In this document: one piece after another, positions 7,185 through 16,671 of the stretch
Position numbering within the stretch: the first letter of the stretch is position 1
How the letters are laid out: each line of letters opens with the position of its first letter
NCBI GenBank assembly: GCA_945872405.1
Contig: CAMBZT010000020.1
Location: forward strand, 1 to 35,733
DNA length: 35,733 nt
Direction of reading: 5' to 3'
Source: Chitinophaga pinensis
Lineage (GTDB): Bacteria > Bacteroidota > Bacteroidia > Chitinophagales > CAMDFR01
Position numbers and translations under genes: made by a program
Notes under the pieces: generated by a model
Databases searched by the model: none
Seen by the model: the letters and a program-made list of their open reading frames with translations, nothing else
What the model was told of the DNA's origin: nothing

Positions 7185-9695
7185 TTAAAACTTGACGACT
7201 AGCCGTAGATTGATTCGACGGTTGGAGAGAAAATTGGGCACTGCATAATTGCTATTATTAAAATCTTTGACCCACAAGTAAGATACCGTATTGTTGATGC
7301 CGAGAATATTGAAAACTTCGAAACTCAACCAAATTGATTTTAAATTTTTGAAAACTGTTTTATTGATATGGTGTTTTTTCCAGGCATTATTATAAAGCAT
7401 TCCGCTAAAGCCCATGTCGACACGTTTATAGGACGGAATTCTAAGGGTGTCTGTATTCTTTCTGCTATCTGGAGCACCGAAAGGTAGGCCAGTCGCAAAA
7501 TCGAGTCCTATATTCACTTTCAGCTCTGGTAAGCGTGGAATATGGTCTTGAAAAAACAGGCTAAAACTAACTCTTTGATCGGTAGGACGTGGGATATAGC
7601 CAGGATAAACAACTACCGAATCTGCCGCTTGGTTTTGTCCAAAAAATTGGGGATATGTTTTACGTCCATCGCCATCTAAATACTCGGTATAATTATCATC
7701 TAAAATATTTTCTCTTGTTTGTAAGAATGATAATGAAATCCATGATTCATCACCTTTTGCGAGTTCGCCATTCAGTCTCAAATCTATGCCATAGGCATAC
7801 CCTACAGAATTGTTTGTTCCGAAATAACGAATCAAGGTATTGTCTAGTTCATAAGGAACCATGTTCCACATATATTTATAGTAGATGTCTGTACTAAACT
7901 TAAATGGTCGTCTCCAACCTGTAAATTCATAATCCATACCTACTACTGCGTGATAGGATTTTTGTGCTTTTAAGTCGAGATTTACAGTGCCATCTAAACG
8001 ACGCATCTCTCTATAGAATGGAGCTTGCTGATATAATCCTGTGGCTAGATTGAAGGAAATATTTTTATTTTTTTTGTTATAAGGACGTACAGAAACTTGC
8101 AATCGAGGACTCGCTAAAAATTCTTTGTTCACATCCCAAATATGAAATCTGACCCCTCCAGTAATCGTCCATTTGTTATTGCCAGTACTTCTCCAAGTGT
8201 TTTGTATATGGCCTTCGTAGCGATTGCTCTCTAACTTAAATCCAGACTTTAAATAAGAAGCAATAGTCACTTCTGTCATGCTAAAAGGTAAAGTATATCC
8301 TGCGGAATCTTTTCTGCCCCATTCTTTAAGTTGATCATCAATAGATTCGTGTTTATAGCCCAAACTCCAATTTACTACATTATTATTTTTATACCAGTTT
8401 CCGATGTGTTTGGCATTGTAGATTGTTGTAAATAATTCGCTTCTTGCCCAATCATGTGTTTCGCCGGTACCTAATCCATATTTAATTTCATTAAAATTTT
8501 CTTTGGTGATATCTGTTTCTACCTCACCAATAAAATAAGAACCAATGATATCATATGCTTCGCGCTCCGATGTTCGATAACCACTGAACATGAATTTTAA
8601 TTTTAGCTTATCTTTTGGCTCTATGGTATAAGCAAGGCCACCCATAATATTTTGATACTTATTATGTTCTTGTCCATCGAAAGCCATTTGCAAACGCACA
8701 GTATAGTTAGCCAACCCAAAATCTGTTTTCCTATTTACAGGTTGAAATTGATAGTCGTTATAGGCGTAATTTCCCATCAATTCAAAAAAATGTTTTTTCC
8801 CAGCTTTCCATGTTAGATAGGTTTGTACATCGTAAAATGAAGGAGCGTATTGTCCCTTTGTTTGCAGACTTCTTAAAAGATATCCATTTATTTTCTGCCG
8901 AAATCCAAGCAATGCGGTAAAATTACTATCTCGGCTTGCCGCTTCAATATGTGCACTCACTCCCAATAAACTTGCTGCTACATGACCACCAAATGATCTT
9001 GGTTTTTTATAAGAAATATCTAAAACAGAACTCATCTTATCGCCGTATTTGGCTTGAAAACCACCTGCTGAGAACTTCAAATTTTGAACTAAATCAGGGT
9101 TGGCAAATGTAAGTCCTTCTTGCTGGCCAGATCTTACTAGATAAGGCCTGTAAACTTCGAAATCATTGACATATACTAGGTTCTCGTCAAAGCTACCACC
9201 TCGAACTGAATAAGCAGAGCTTAGTTCGCCGCCAATGCTTCGAACACCAAATATTTTTATCATGCTTTCGATACCGCCATTTACATTCACAAAGCCTTCA
9301 ATGGGTTTAAAAATAATGATATCGCCTTCTTTGTCTTTACGTCCATTGATACTTACGCCATTCAATAAAATTCCTTGCCCATTTTCTTCCAATGTAGTCT
9401 TAAAATAAAGAGTGTCATTCGGTAAAAGTTTCTTCAAATTTAAAGAATAGGGGAGCACCTTCATCGATTTAAACTGTAGCGTATACTTTTGATTGGCTTG
9501 TACTGTGATTGTAAATTTTCCAGCTGTGTCGCTTATGGCACCAAGTGTCGAATCTTCATTGATAAGGACAGCGATACCTTCTAATTCAGTTTTAAATTCA
9601 TTGACGATAGTTCCATAAATATAGGCCCTTTCCTGTGCCATTAATGAATGACTAAATAGAAAAGCAAAAAAGAGGAAGAAAAGTTTGTTAAACAT
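7185..9695 (-). CDS. TonB-dependent outer-membrane receptor with carboxypeptidase-regulatory-like domain
   Basis: This 836-residue protein is an active-transport channel of the outer membrane, powered by TonB-ExbBD. I chose the ATG at 9695 because it gives a clean signal peptide (MFNKLFF to LMAQ); a TTG three codons upstream is possible. A carboxypeptidase-regulatory-like beta domain covers about residues 22-105. The plug covers about 115-225 and contains YSVRGGSFDENLVYVND and 'GGFQAKYGDKMSSVLDI'. The remainder is a beta barrel ending in a C-terminal phenylalanine (LVVKF), as usual for outer-membrane proteins. No SusD partner gene is adjacent, so this is probably not a glycan-utilisation pair; the substrate is unknown. 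It lies 47 bases downstream of rpe, with no clear promoter between, so it is probably the last gene of the tamB run. Confidence 0.9.
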   Translation of the reverse strand: MFNKLFFLFFAFLFSHSLMAQERAYIYGTIVNEFKTELEGIAVLINEDSTLGAISDTAGKFTITVQANQKYTLQFKSMKVLPYSLNLKKLLPNDTLYFKTTLEENGQGILLNGVSINGRKDKEGDIIIFKPIEGFVNVNGGIESMIKIFGVRSIGGELSSAYSVRGGSFDENLVYVNDFEVYRPYLVRSGQQEGLTFANPDLVQNLKFSAGGFQAKYGDKMSSVLDISYKKPRSFGGHVAASLLGVSAHIEAASRDSNFTALLGFRQKINGYLLRSLQTKGQYAPSFYDVQTYLTWKAGKKHFFELMGNYAYNDYQFQPVNRKTDFGLANYTVRLQMAFDGQEHNKYQNIMGGLAYTIEPKDKLKLKFMFSGYRTSEREAYDIIGSYFIGEVETDITKENFNEIKYGLGTGETHDWARSELFTTIYNAKHIGNWYKNNNVVNWSLGYKHESIDDQLKEWGRKDSAGYTLPFSMTEVTIASYLKSGFKLESNRYEGHIQNTWRSTGNNKWTITGGVRFHIWDVNKEFLASPRLQVSVRPYNKKNKNISFNLATGLYQQAPFYREMRRLDGTVNLDLKAQKSYHAVVGMDYEFTGWRRPFKFSTDIYYKYMWNMVPYELDNTLIRYFGTNNSVGYAYGIDLRLNGELAKGDESWISLSFLQTRENILDDNYTEYLDGDGRKTYPQFFGQNQAADSVVVYPGYIPRPTDQRVSFSLFFQDHIPRLPELKVNIGLDFATGLPFGAPDSRKNTDTLRIPSYKRVDMGFSGMLYNNAWKKHHINKTVFKNLKSIWLSFEVFNILGINNTVSYLWVKDFNNSNYAVPNFLSNRRINLRLVVKF

Positions 9696-9742
9696 ATAGT
9701 GCAATAACGAAAGCTTTGAGAGATTATTATTTTTTGAGACTA

Positions 9743-10396
9743 TTAACTATTTAGCATTTGCTCTATAGTAGCTAAGGGGTCGCTTGATTTAAAAACGGCG
9801 GATCCTGCCACTAAAACATCTGCGCCAGCCTCAATGAGTGCTTTGCAATTATCGGGAGTAACGCCGCCATCTATCTGAATGAGCACTTCTGCACCTTTCG
9901 ACAAGATAAGTTTTTTTAGTTGTTTCGTTTTTTCTATGGTAGAGGGAATAAATTTTTGTCCTCCGTACCCAGGATTTACAGACATCAATAAAACATAGTC
10001 GAGCTCCGGAAGCATCTCTTCAATAACATGGATAGAAGTGGCAGGATTAAGTACCACACCAGCCTTCATACCAAGACTTTTAATCTCTTGAATGCATCTG
10101 TGCAGATGAATGTTTCCTTCATAATGAATCGACAAGGCATCTGCGCCACATCTTTTAAATTCTGCAAAATATCTTTCAGGCTGCTGCACCATTAAATGAA
10201 CGTCGCAGACTTTATTGGTAATGCTTCTTACCGCCTCCAAAATTGGAAAGCCAAAAGAAATATTGGGCACAAACAATCCATCCATTACGTCTATATGGAT
10301 CCATTCTGCCTTGCTTTTATTCAACATCTCTATGTCGGTGCCTAGTTGAAGGAAATTAGCGGCAAGGATAGAAGGAGCGATGATAATATTTGACAT
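9743..10396 (-). CDS. rpe: Ribulose-phosphate 3-epimerase
   Basis: This 217-residue TIM-barrel enzyme interconverts D-ribulose 5-phosphate and D-xylulose 5-phosphate in the pentose phosphate pathway (cytoplasm). The family motifs are all visible in order: APSILAANF near the N-terminus, HIDVMDGLFVPN (metal-binding His and catalytic Asp), DVHLMV, SIHYE, NPGYGGQKF (phosphate-binding loop), IDGGV (second catalytic Asp) and AGSAVF. Length is normal for the family. The start ATG at 10396 lies only 2 bases after the stop of the small upstream ORF, which suggests translational coupling. Confidence 0.97.
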   Translation of the reverse strand: MSNIIIAPSILAANFLQLGTDIEMLNKSKAEWIHIDVMDGLFVPNISFGFPILEAVRSITNKVCDVHLMVQQPERYFAEFKRCGADALSIHYEGNIHLHRCIQEIKSLGMKAGVVLNPATSIHVIEEMLPELDYVLLMSVNPGYGGQKFIPSTIEKTKQLKKLILSKGAEVLIQIDGGVTPDNCKALIEAGADVLVAGSAVFKSSDPLATIEQMLNS

Positions 10397-10398
10397 CT

Positions 10399-10632
10399 TT
10401 ATTGTTTACTTTGTTTTATGATTAAAAGTAAGGATTTATGTTGAATCCAATCTTTTATTATGCGTTTTTTAGACCAAAGAACGATATAATTTATTCGGGT
10501 GGAGGCACTATTATGTAGTTCAAGATTTACATTGAGATTAGTGCTAGCACTTGAAACCCAATCACCGCTGCTCATTACTTTATTATTGTCGTTATCGTAA
10601 AGTGCATAGAGGCAATATGATTCTAGATGCAT
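10399..10632 (-). CDS. Small ORF of unknown function between tamB and rpe
   Basis: The frame of 77 codons starts with ATG 12 bases after the tamB stop and ends 2 bases before the rpe start, all on the minus strand. That tight packing is the main argument that it is real. The sequence starts MHLESYCLYALYD, has a Ser/Asn-rich middle and a basic, hydrophobic C-terminal third (WSKKRIIKDW to IIKQSKQ). There is no signal peptide, clear membrane helix or motif. I recognise no family. It may be a genuine small protein, or a spacer that happens to be open; the AT-rich codons do not discriminate. Confidence 0.45.
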   Translation of the reverse strand: MHLESYCLYALYDNDNNKVMSSGDWVSSASTNLNVNLELHNSASTRINYIVLWSKKRIIKDWIQHKSLLLIIKQSKQ

Positions 10633-10644
10633 TGTTCTATGTTT

Positions 10645-13600
10645 TTATAAAGGATCAGTTTGTGCAGATTCGTCTTTTTTTGGCAATATTTCAGAAGGTG
10701 GCGTATGGCCAGGTTGCTTATTTTGTCTTTTTTCTTTGCGTCGATCTCTCCGAGCTTTCCATTGTTCACGAAGATCCTTAAAATCGTCAAATTCTTCTTT
10801 ATAACTTAAGCCAATACCTGTGCTGTTGGTATTTCCATTAGTTGTAAAAACATCTGTACTTGAAGTTCCAACCGAGGTTTTGTTGTAGCCCTTTAATTTT
10901 ATCCTCCCATCTTTTGTAACCTGATATTCTGCACTAAAGTCAATGTTGTATTGGTTTTGATTTCTCGCACTATTTTTATTGGCGATATTAATATTGCCAC
11001 CAGCATTCAATATCAATCTTTGTCCAAGCACCCCTTGTCGTAAACCAATATATATATCATTTCCGGAGCTACCTTCGGCCGAATAAGGCTTGTATTCTAG
11101 TCTAAAATCAAAACCCTCTAAGAAATTACCAATAAATCTACTGACCAAATTAGAAATTTGTGTTGATAATAATTCAGAGAATGTGCTTGTTGCACCTCCT
11201 GAAAGCAAAGCCCCAGTACCAAGACCTGAAGGATAAAAACTGTTCATTACTAGGAGAGCAGCAGCTTGTTTGTTTAATTCATTCTTATCATTTTTTAATT
11301 CGGCAATTTTAGTGTCTACATAGGATTGCAGCCTTGGGTCGACATTTTCTATTTTAATATTGAAATTAATCCTCGGCTGTTGCATGGGGCCATTGAGCAT
11401 TAAAATTAACTTTGCGGGCACCCTTAAGTTAGAGGCTGTCTTTAAATCTTCGTCTTCACCAATACGATCTAAAATCAAATCATTGGTCGCTGTCCTAACC
11501 GAATAAACAGCACTAACATCGAGCATTGCATCATAGATATTACCATCGAATGTGATTCGACTTCCCTTATCAATAGTGAAATATTTATTAATTATATTTT
11601 GTAGGGTAAAAAAGTAATTTCCAGTTGAAATAGTATAATCTCCTTGTACTTTCAGACCTCCATTATCATTGTATCCGACTCTAATATTGCCATTGCCCCT
11701 TGCTGCAATTCTATCTCCACTTGCAGGGTCAAGAATCAACGTCATTTCCGCATTTTCGGTCACATCTAAATCAATGGCTACATCTATCAATGATCTTGCC
11801 TTCAAAATCTTAGGGATAATTTTTTGTGTATCGGCTTTGTTTGCAAATCTATAAAAACTGTAACTCTCAGTCTCCGCTGTGGTTCTTACAGGTATCGTAA
11901 TATTCGAGTTTTTTGCAGTGGTTCCAGATACCTTAATACTTATGTTTTTGAGCGGCCCTTGAAATAAAGCGGTGGCATTTGTTAAATTGATAGTACCCCA
12001 ATAAATTGGATTTTCTTTTTGAGTCGTTCTTAACATCTGAAAATAATCAGTGGTCACGTTAATGTCGAAAAAGAAATTTGTCAGATGATTGTGTCGAATA
12101 CTCCCACCAGCAAGTGCAGTACTATTATTATCATCTCTCAGTATCACATTATCAAAATTAATTTCATTCTCCTTAAACTTTACTATTTCATTTTCTAACT
12201 TATAATGCGTATTGATATAAGCAACCGTTGTTTCGCATTTTTTTAGATTTAAAAATCCTGTCAACTGAGGTTTCTTGTCGCTGCCAGATATCTTTATCTG
12301 TCCTAACACATAGCCACTGGATTGAGTCACATATCTGCCTAAATAATTATTAAGTACATCAATTTTAAATTTATTGATATTAAGATTGAGATCTATTGCA
12401 TTTTCAATTTTACCAGGTGTGTAGCTTCCTTTGCCTTCAATATCATTATACTTTCCTTTCAGCTTTAATGTTACAGGAATCTTTACCTTAAAATCTTCTA
12501 CTTCCATTGCCAACGTAAGGTTGCCCATAGTATCGTTATTGACTCCTAGATTAGCAATGTAAAGATTAGAAAAATAAGTCGGCTTATTGAAGAGATCATG
12601 AATCTCTAAACCTCCATCTGCTTTACCAAAGTAGTTATTTTTAGATTTATCAAATATCTTAGAAAAATCTTTGACACTAATATTACTTAAATCTATTTCT
12701 AAATTGGTGACACTGTCTTCTGGATGAGTGGCAGTGATGTACACCTCCTTTTCATTTTGCCTTAGAATCAAATTCTGTGTAGCTAAGTATTTTTTCGAAT
12801 AAAAGATTCTATTATCTTCTGCAAAATTCCAAATCTGATTATTGATATGCAGTTTTGAATTTTCTAATGAGGCGATCACTTTTTTATAATCGGTTCCAAT
12901 TACTCCGTTCAGATCTGCTCTATAAGAAGAGTCTAAGGAAGATGTAAATGCACTGAAGTTAAAATAGCGATCATTACGCCAATTTGCTTTGACGAATGTA
13001 TTCGAGATCAAAAGACTATCTTTATTGTATATGTTACGAACATCTATATTAATATCGAATGATTTCACATCGCTCTTAGTTGTAATTTCAAAGTTTTGAA
13101 ATTTGAAATTTGAATAAATCAACTCAGGAATTTTTGCTTGAAGCAGGAGTTGCTTATTCCTAGAATCAAATGTACCATTGAAAGTACTGTTTCGAATAAG
13201 ATGAAAATTCTTATTCACTAAATGCGTTAAAATTCCTGGTTCGAAAATTACAAAACTAAAATCAATATTAGTAAAACCAATGCTATCAATAGATATGATC
13301 GCTGGTTGAATGCTATAATGATTCAGATAGGCTTTAAAAATATTGGGCAATTGAGTATACCTAAAAGATCCATGTATATCTGCATTTGCAATACTAGATT
13401 CTAGCTTCAAGCTCTTGATACCAAAGATATCGGTATATGAATTGACAACAAGGTGACTAATAGGAAAAATACCGCTATCCGTTTGAATTTCGATATTTTT
13501 TAAGTCGATGCCACCATTAAAGTCGTCTAGTTTTTTTCCTGTAAAATGAATGGAAGAAGAGGCAGAAAAAATTGCTTTTTTATTAAATAGATGCAATGCT

Positions 13601-15444
13601 TGTAAGTCTGCTTTTTTAATGTCTGCAATGAAATTAAATTGAGGCAATGTACTATCCAAATTTACAGATCCTTGAAATAAGAAATCGAGATTGTCGTCTT
13701 TGACTTTTAAATTACCTGTAAAGAGTTTCTTTTTAAAAGAACCATCTATGTCGATATCTTGGTAATTATAACCTCTTACTTCAACTTGATTTACCTTACC
13801 ATCGAAATCAGTATTCAAATCAGCTAATTTGATACCACTACCTTTGATGTTCGAATTAATTGAAATGGTGCTAATATTTTTTTCTTGGTCAATCAATTTA
13901 CCAATATTGAAATTATAGGTAGTCAAATGACCACTGTAGACGGGAATCAACTTTTCGGGAATTTTAAAATTTATATCTGCTTCTACTTTACCAAGCTCGG
14001 TATTAAAAATTCCATCGGCGACAAAGTCTAAAGGGAAACCATCGAATTTGCCTTGATAGGTGACCCGCCCTAAATTGTTCAAAAAAGTAGGCATAACTAA
14101 ACTAGGATATATTCTTTTGATATCCGAAAGCGTAGTCACCAAATTTTCGATAGAAGCACTGATTAAAGTTTCTTTAATTTTAGGTAAGCCTTGCATCGAA
14201 AAGTTCCCTTTAAACACTGTATTCATGCCCGCCTCAAGCTCTATATCCTTCCCTCTAATATTGCTTACCTTCCCTTTTATCACCCCAGTAATCCATAAGT
14301 GATTATGGTCGATTTGATCCAACTTGCCTTTTGCAAAATAATTGATATCCTTCAGAGATAAATCACTTTTATCTAGTGAAGCATTAATACTAACATTGGA
14401 AATAAATTTCTTAAAATCGGGAAAGGAATCATAAGTGAATTGCAAATAATTTTTTATTAAACTATTTCCAGTCTGTAGATTCAGTTCCTTTAAGGTAATA
14501 TCATTGGTACTTACACGTGCATTACTGGTTAAATTAACAATCTCAAAACCACTTTTTTCTTTACAACTCATGTGCTTTACCATTCCGAAGATAGTGTCAT
14601 GATCAATCTGACCGTCAGCTATTTTTATATCAATATCCTTTACATCTAGGTGATAAAAATCTATACCTAAAGTGTCAATCGCCTTTCTATTATCGTTGTA
14701 GGTGAAATGGGAAGAAGAGATATCAATTTTGTGATACAATAATTTCATCTCTCCTAAGAAATGTATATTATGAGATGAGCTATCAACCAACAGAAAAATA
14801 TCTTTATTGTAGCAAATTAGCGCATCAGATAGCACTGCTTGATTCACTTCGATTAGCTTATTTGAAAGATCTATTTTCTCAAAGCCAATAATCGCACTTG
14901 GTAAAGTTGCAGCAAGATGCCCATTAGAGTAGTGATCATCATATTTTACTTCTAGTTGTTTTATAATCAGATCATTGAAACTAAATTGCCAAGGCTGCTT
15001 TGTCTTTCCAACATTGACTTTTTTACCATCAGAAACAGGCTTCCCTTTTATCTTTTTTAAAATAGCATCGAAATTGATAAGACCTAACTTATCCTTTGAA
15101 ACATACAATTTAGTATTGCTTATTTCTAATTTTTTAATGCTGATTTTTTTATTAAAAAACGAAAGGACGCCTATCGATACATCTGCTTTCTTAATAAATA
15201 ATAAGGTATCTGAATGGTCATCTGCAATAAACAAATCGGCAAGTTCTAAATGAGTATACAGCGTAAAATTGACGCTTTTTATGGTGACAGTTGTGCCAAG
15301 TTGTTTGCTCAAATTTTTTGTCACCTGTGTCGTCAGAAATGTTTGCACCATTGGCAGACGAATAAGAATGGAAATAATTATCAATAGCATCATCAAGGAT
15401 ACCATTGTGTAGGCGATAATTTTTCTCTTTACTTTTTTTGCCAC
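10645..15444 (-). CDS. tamB: TamB-family translocation and assembly protein (AsmA-like/DUF490)
   Basis: This 1599-residue envelope protein belongs to the TamB/AsmA-like family, which spans the periplasm and is implicated in outer-membrane protein assembly and phospholipid transport. The start is GTG at 15444 (MAKKVKRK), followed by one membrane segment at about residues 10-30. Residues about 31-130 form the AsmA-like entry (LTTQVTKNLSKQLGTTVTI). A very long run of repeated beta strands follows, as expected for the groove of these proteins. The C-terminal DUF490-type part includes 'GDYTISTGNYFFTLQNI' and 'RVPAKLILMLNGPMQQP'. The final 45 residues are a highly basic, probably disordered tail (KARRDRRKEKRQNKQ). 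No tamA/BamA homologue is adjacent. The gene heads a minus-strand run with the small ORF, rpe and the TonB receptor. Confidence 0.9.
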   Translation of the reverse strand: MAKKVKRKIIAYTMVSLMMLLIIISILIRLPMVQTFLTTQVTKNLSKQLGTTVTIKSVNFTLYTHLELADLFIADDHSDTLLFIKKADVSIGVLSFFNKKISIKKLEISNTKLYVSKDKLGLINFDAILKKIKGKPVSDGKKVNVGKTKQPWQFSFNDLIIKQLEVKYDDHYSNGHLAATLPSAIIGFEKIDLSNKLIEVNQAVLSDALICYNKDIFLLVDSSSHNIHFLGEMKLLYHKIDISSSHFTYNDNRKAIDTLGIDFYHLDVKDIDIKIADGQIDHDTIFGMVKHMSCKEKSGFEIVNLTSNARVSTNDITLKELNLQTGNSLIKNYLQFTYDSFPDFKKFISNVSINASLDKSDLSLKDINYFAKGKLDQIDHNHLWITGVIKGKVSNIRGKDIELEAGMNTVFKGNFSMQGLPKIKETLISASIENLVTTLSDIKRIYPSLVMPTFLNNLGRVTYQGKFDGFPLDFVADGIFNTELGKVEADINFKIPEKLIPVYSGHLTTYNFNIGKLIDQEKNISTISINSNIKGSGIKLADLNTDFDGKVNQVEVRGYNYQDIDIDGSFKKKLFTGNLKVKDDNLDFLFQGSVNLDSTLPQFNFIADIKKADLQALHLFNKKAIFSASSSIHFTGKKLDDFNGGIDLKNIEIQTDSGIFPISHLVVNSYTDIFGIKSLKLESSIANADIHGSFRYTQLPNIFKAYLNHYSIQPAIISIDSIGFTNIDFSFVIFEPGILTHLVNKNFHLIRNSTFNGTFDSRNKQLLLQAKIPELIYSNFKFQNFEITTKSDVKSFDINIDVRNIYNKDSLLISNTFVKANWRNDRYFNFSAFTSSLDSSYRADLNGVIGTDYKKVIASLENSKLHINNQIWNFAEDNRIFYSKKYLATQNLILRQNEKEVYITATHPEDSVTNLEIDLSNISVKDFSKIFDKSKNNYFGKADGGLEIHDLFNKPTYFSNLYIANLGVNNDTMGNLTLAMEVEDFKVKIPVTLKLKGKYNDIEGKGSYTPGKIENAIDLNLNINKFKIDVLNNYLGRYVTQSSGYVLGQIKISGSDKKPQLTGFLNLKKCETTVAYINTHYKLENEIVKFKENEINFDNVILRDDNNSTALAGGSIRHNHLTNFFFDINVTTDYFQMLRTTQKENPIYWGTINLTNATALFQGPLKNISIKVSGTTAKNSNITIPVRTTAETESYSFYRFANKADTQKIIPKILKARSLIDVAIDLDVTENAEMTLILDPASGDRIAARGNGNIRVGYNDNGGLKVQGDYTISTGNYFFTLQNIINKYFTIDKGSRITFDGNIYDAMLDVSAVYSVRTATNDLILDRIGEDEDLKTASNLRVPAKLILMLNGPMQQPRINFNIKIENVDPRLQSYVDTKIAELKNDKNELNKQAAALLVMNSFYPSGLGTGALLSGGATSTFSELLSTQISNLVSRFIGNFLEGFDFRLEYKPYSAEGSSGNDIYIGLRQGVLGQRLILNAGGNINIANKNSARNQNQYNIDFSAEYQVTKDGRIKLKGYNKTSVGTSSTDVFTTNGNTNSTGIGLSYKEEFDDFKDLREQWKARRDRRKEKRQNKQPGHTPPSEILPKKDESAQTDPL

Positions 15445-15460
15445 AAATGCAATTCTATTT

Positions 15461-15468
15461 CAAAAGTA
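15461..15468 (-). promoter_or_regulatory. -7 promoter element upstream of tamB
   Basis: TACTTTTG on the minus strand matches TAnnTTTG exactly and predicts a start of transcription about 10 bases before the GTG start codon. The -33 element is weak (TTCA, 18 bases upstream). The surrounding gap 15445-15772 (328 bases) contains no gene. It has a weak hairpin (CTAAGAA 15583-15589, TTCTTAG 15597-15603) and otherwise nothing I can name. Confidence 0.5.
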
Positions 15469-15772
15469 AAAATATCCATTTATTATTGAATCTGTGGTCT
15501 AAACTTGGTTTCTTCATTTTTAAGTACACTAACTCATGCCCAATTTTAAATCATCTTCTGTACACAAAAAGGGAATCAAAATCTAAGAATATTTTTTTCT
15601 TAGAGCTTTTCCTGCTATGCACTTCAATCTTTTTTGTTCGTCAATTACAGCCCAATCGATGAGCAATGAATGATAGGGGTTAACTTAAAAAAAAACAAAA
15701 AAGGATTTGCGCTTCTATCGGGGCTAGAAATCTGCCACCATTGAATTTTTGTCAAGAATTTTAAAAGACTAA

Positions 15773-16654
15773 CTACAAGATTAAACCAATCAATAAACTC
15801 AATTCCTTACTTCTTATTTCGTCATTTTTTTCAAGATAGTAAGTCATCAAATTTTTTAATACCAGCTTGATTATTCGCTTATCAGAACAAGGAGAAAAAT
15901 AGGCAGGCTTTGGTTCCACCTCAATCTTAGAAAGATAATCTTCTATTTCGTTTTTAGTAAAAATAGTACCCTTACTATGTGGATTCATATAGAAAATAAC
16001 ACTTGATCTTAGATCTTCTACCTTTTGAGAAAAGTCGACATCGTTTTTACAAAAAACTAGGGCAAAATGATTAGGAAGATTTAAGCCATATATGGGCAAA
16101 TCAACCTTCCTCGCGATAAGACAATAAATTAATCCTATAAGAATTGGATGACCGCTTTTAGACTCCAATGTTTTATTAATAAAGAAGTCACCTTCATTGA
16201 TCTCACTAGAATTTGACACGTCAAATCCTAAATTAGAGAAAAAAACTTGATTCAATATACTGATTTGCTCAAGAGGAGTGAGGTTATAGTTAAATTCTAG
16301 CCAAACTTCTCTCTTCACTTTCATTAACTCCTCTTGAAGCATCTCTTCCTTTAAATCTGGATAAGCAAAACGAGCAATCAAACATGCACCAGTCAATAAA
16401 TCATAATCTTCGCCTTGTGTATATAACTCAAAATCTTTATAAAGCGATTGGAATTGAATTTTATGAATTAGCTCTTCAAGTCTTTCCTGCATGGTATCAT
16501 CATAAGTATCGCTCCATGCACTTTCTAGTTCAGGAATAATCTCGACACCAAGATTAGTCAGCTTGTCAAATACATGATTATAGACTTCCACGTCGCTATC
16601 ATCCAGGAGATGTATCATCGCTTCTAATTCTTTCCTTTCCAACTTAGGTTTCAC
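15773..16654 (-). CDS. SirB1/transglutaminase-fold family protein
   Basis: The 293-residue product matches the SirB1-type transglutaminase-like family. Its clearest block is GHPILIGLIYCLIARKVDLPIYG followed by LPNHFALVF, where family members carry 'G.p..l...y...A...gl...g...P.HF'. The classical cysteine nucleophile of transglutaminases is not evident before this block, so enzymatic activity is doubtful; the His of PNHF is present. The N-terminal 90 residues are helical and resemble HEAT-like repeats. No signal peptide is seen, so it is cytoplasmic. The start is GTG at 16654, 17 bases after the topA stop; an internal ATG at 16618 is an alternative. Co-transcription with topA is likely. The biological role of these proteins is poorly known. 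Confidence 0.8.
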   Translation of the reverse strand: MKPKLERKELEAMIHLLDDSDVEVYNHVFDKLTNLGVEIIPELESAWSDTYDDTMQERLEELIHKIQFQSLYKDFELYTQGEDYDLLTGACLIARFAYPDLKEEMLQEELMKVKREVWLEFNYNLTPLEQISILNQVFFSNLGFDVSNSSEINEGDFFINKTLESKSGHPILIGLIYCLIARKVDLPIYGLNLPNHFALVFCKNDVDFSQKVEDLRSSVIFYMNPHSKGTIFTKNEIEDYLSKIEVEPKPAYFSPCSDKRIIKLVLKNLMTYYLEKNDEIRSKELSLLIGLIL

Positions 16655-16671
16655 TTGATGGCTATTTATAG

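Noticed and set aside
7185-9695. TonB receptor as part of a polysaccharide-utilisation locus
   Set aside because: There is no SusD-like gene, glycosidase or sugar-sensing regulator next to it.
15583-15603. CTAAGAA/TTCTTAG hairpin as terminator of the SirB1-like gene
   Set aside because: The stem is only 7 bp, AT-rich and 170 bases past the stop, with no strong T-run after it on the minus strand.
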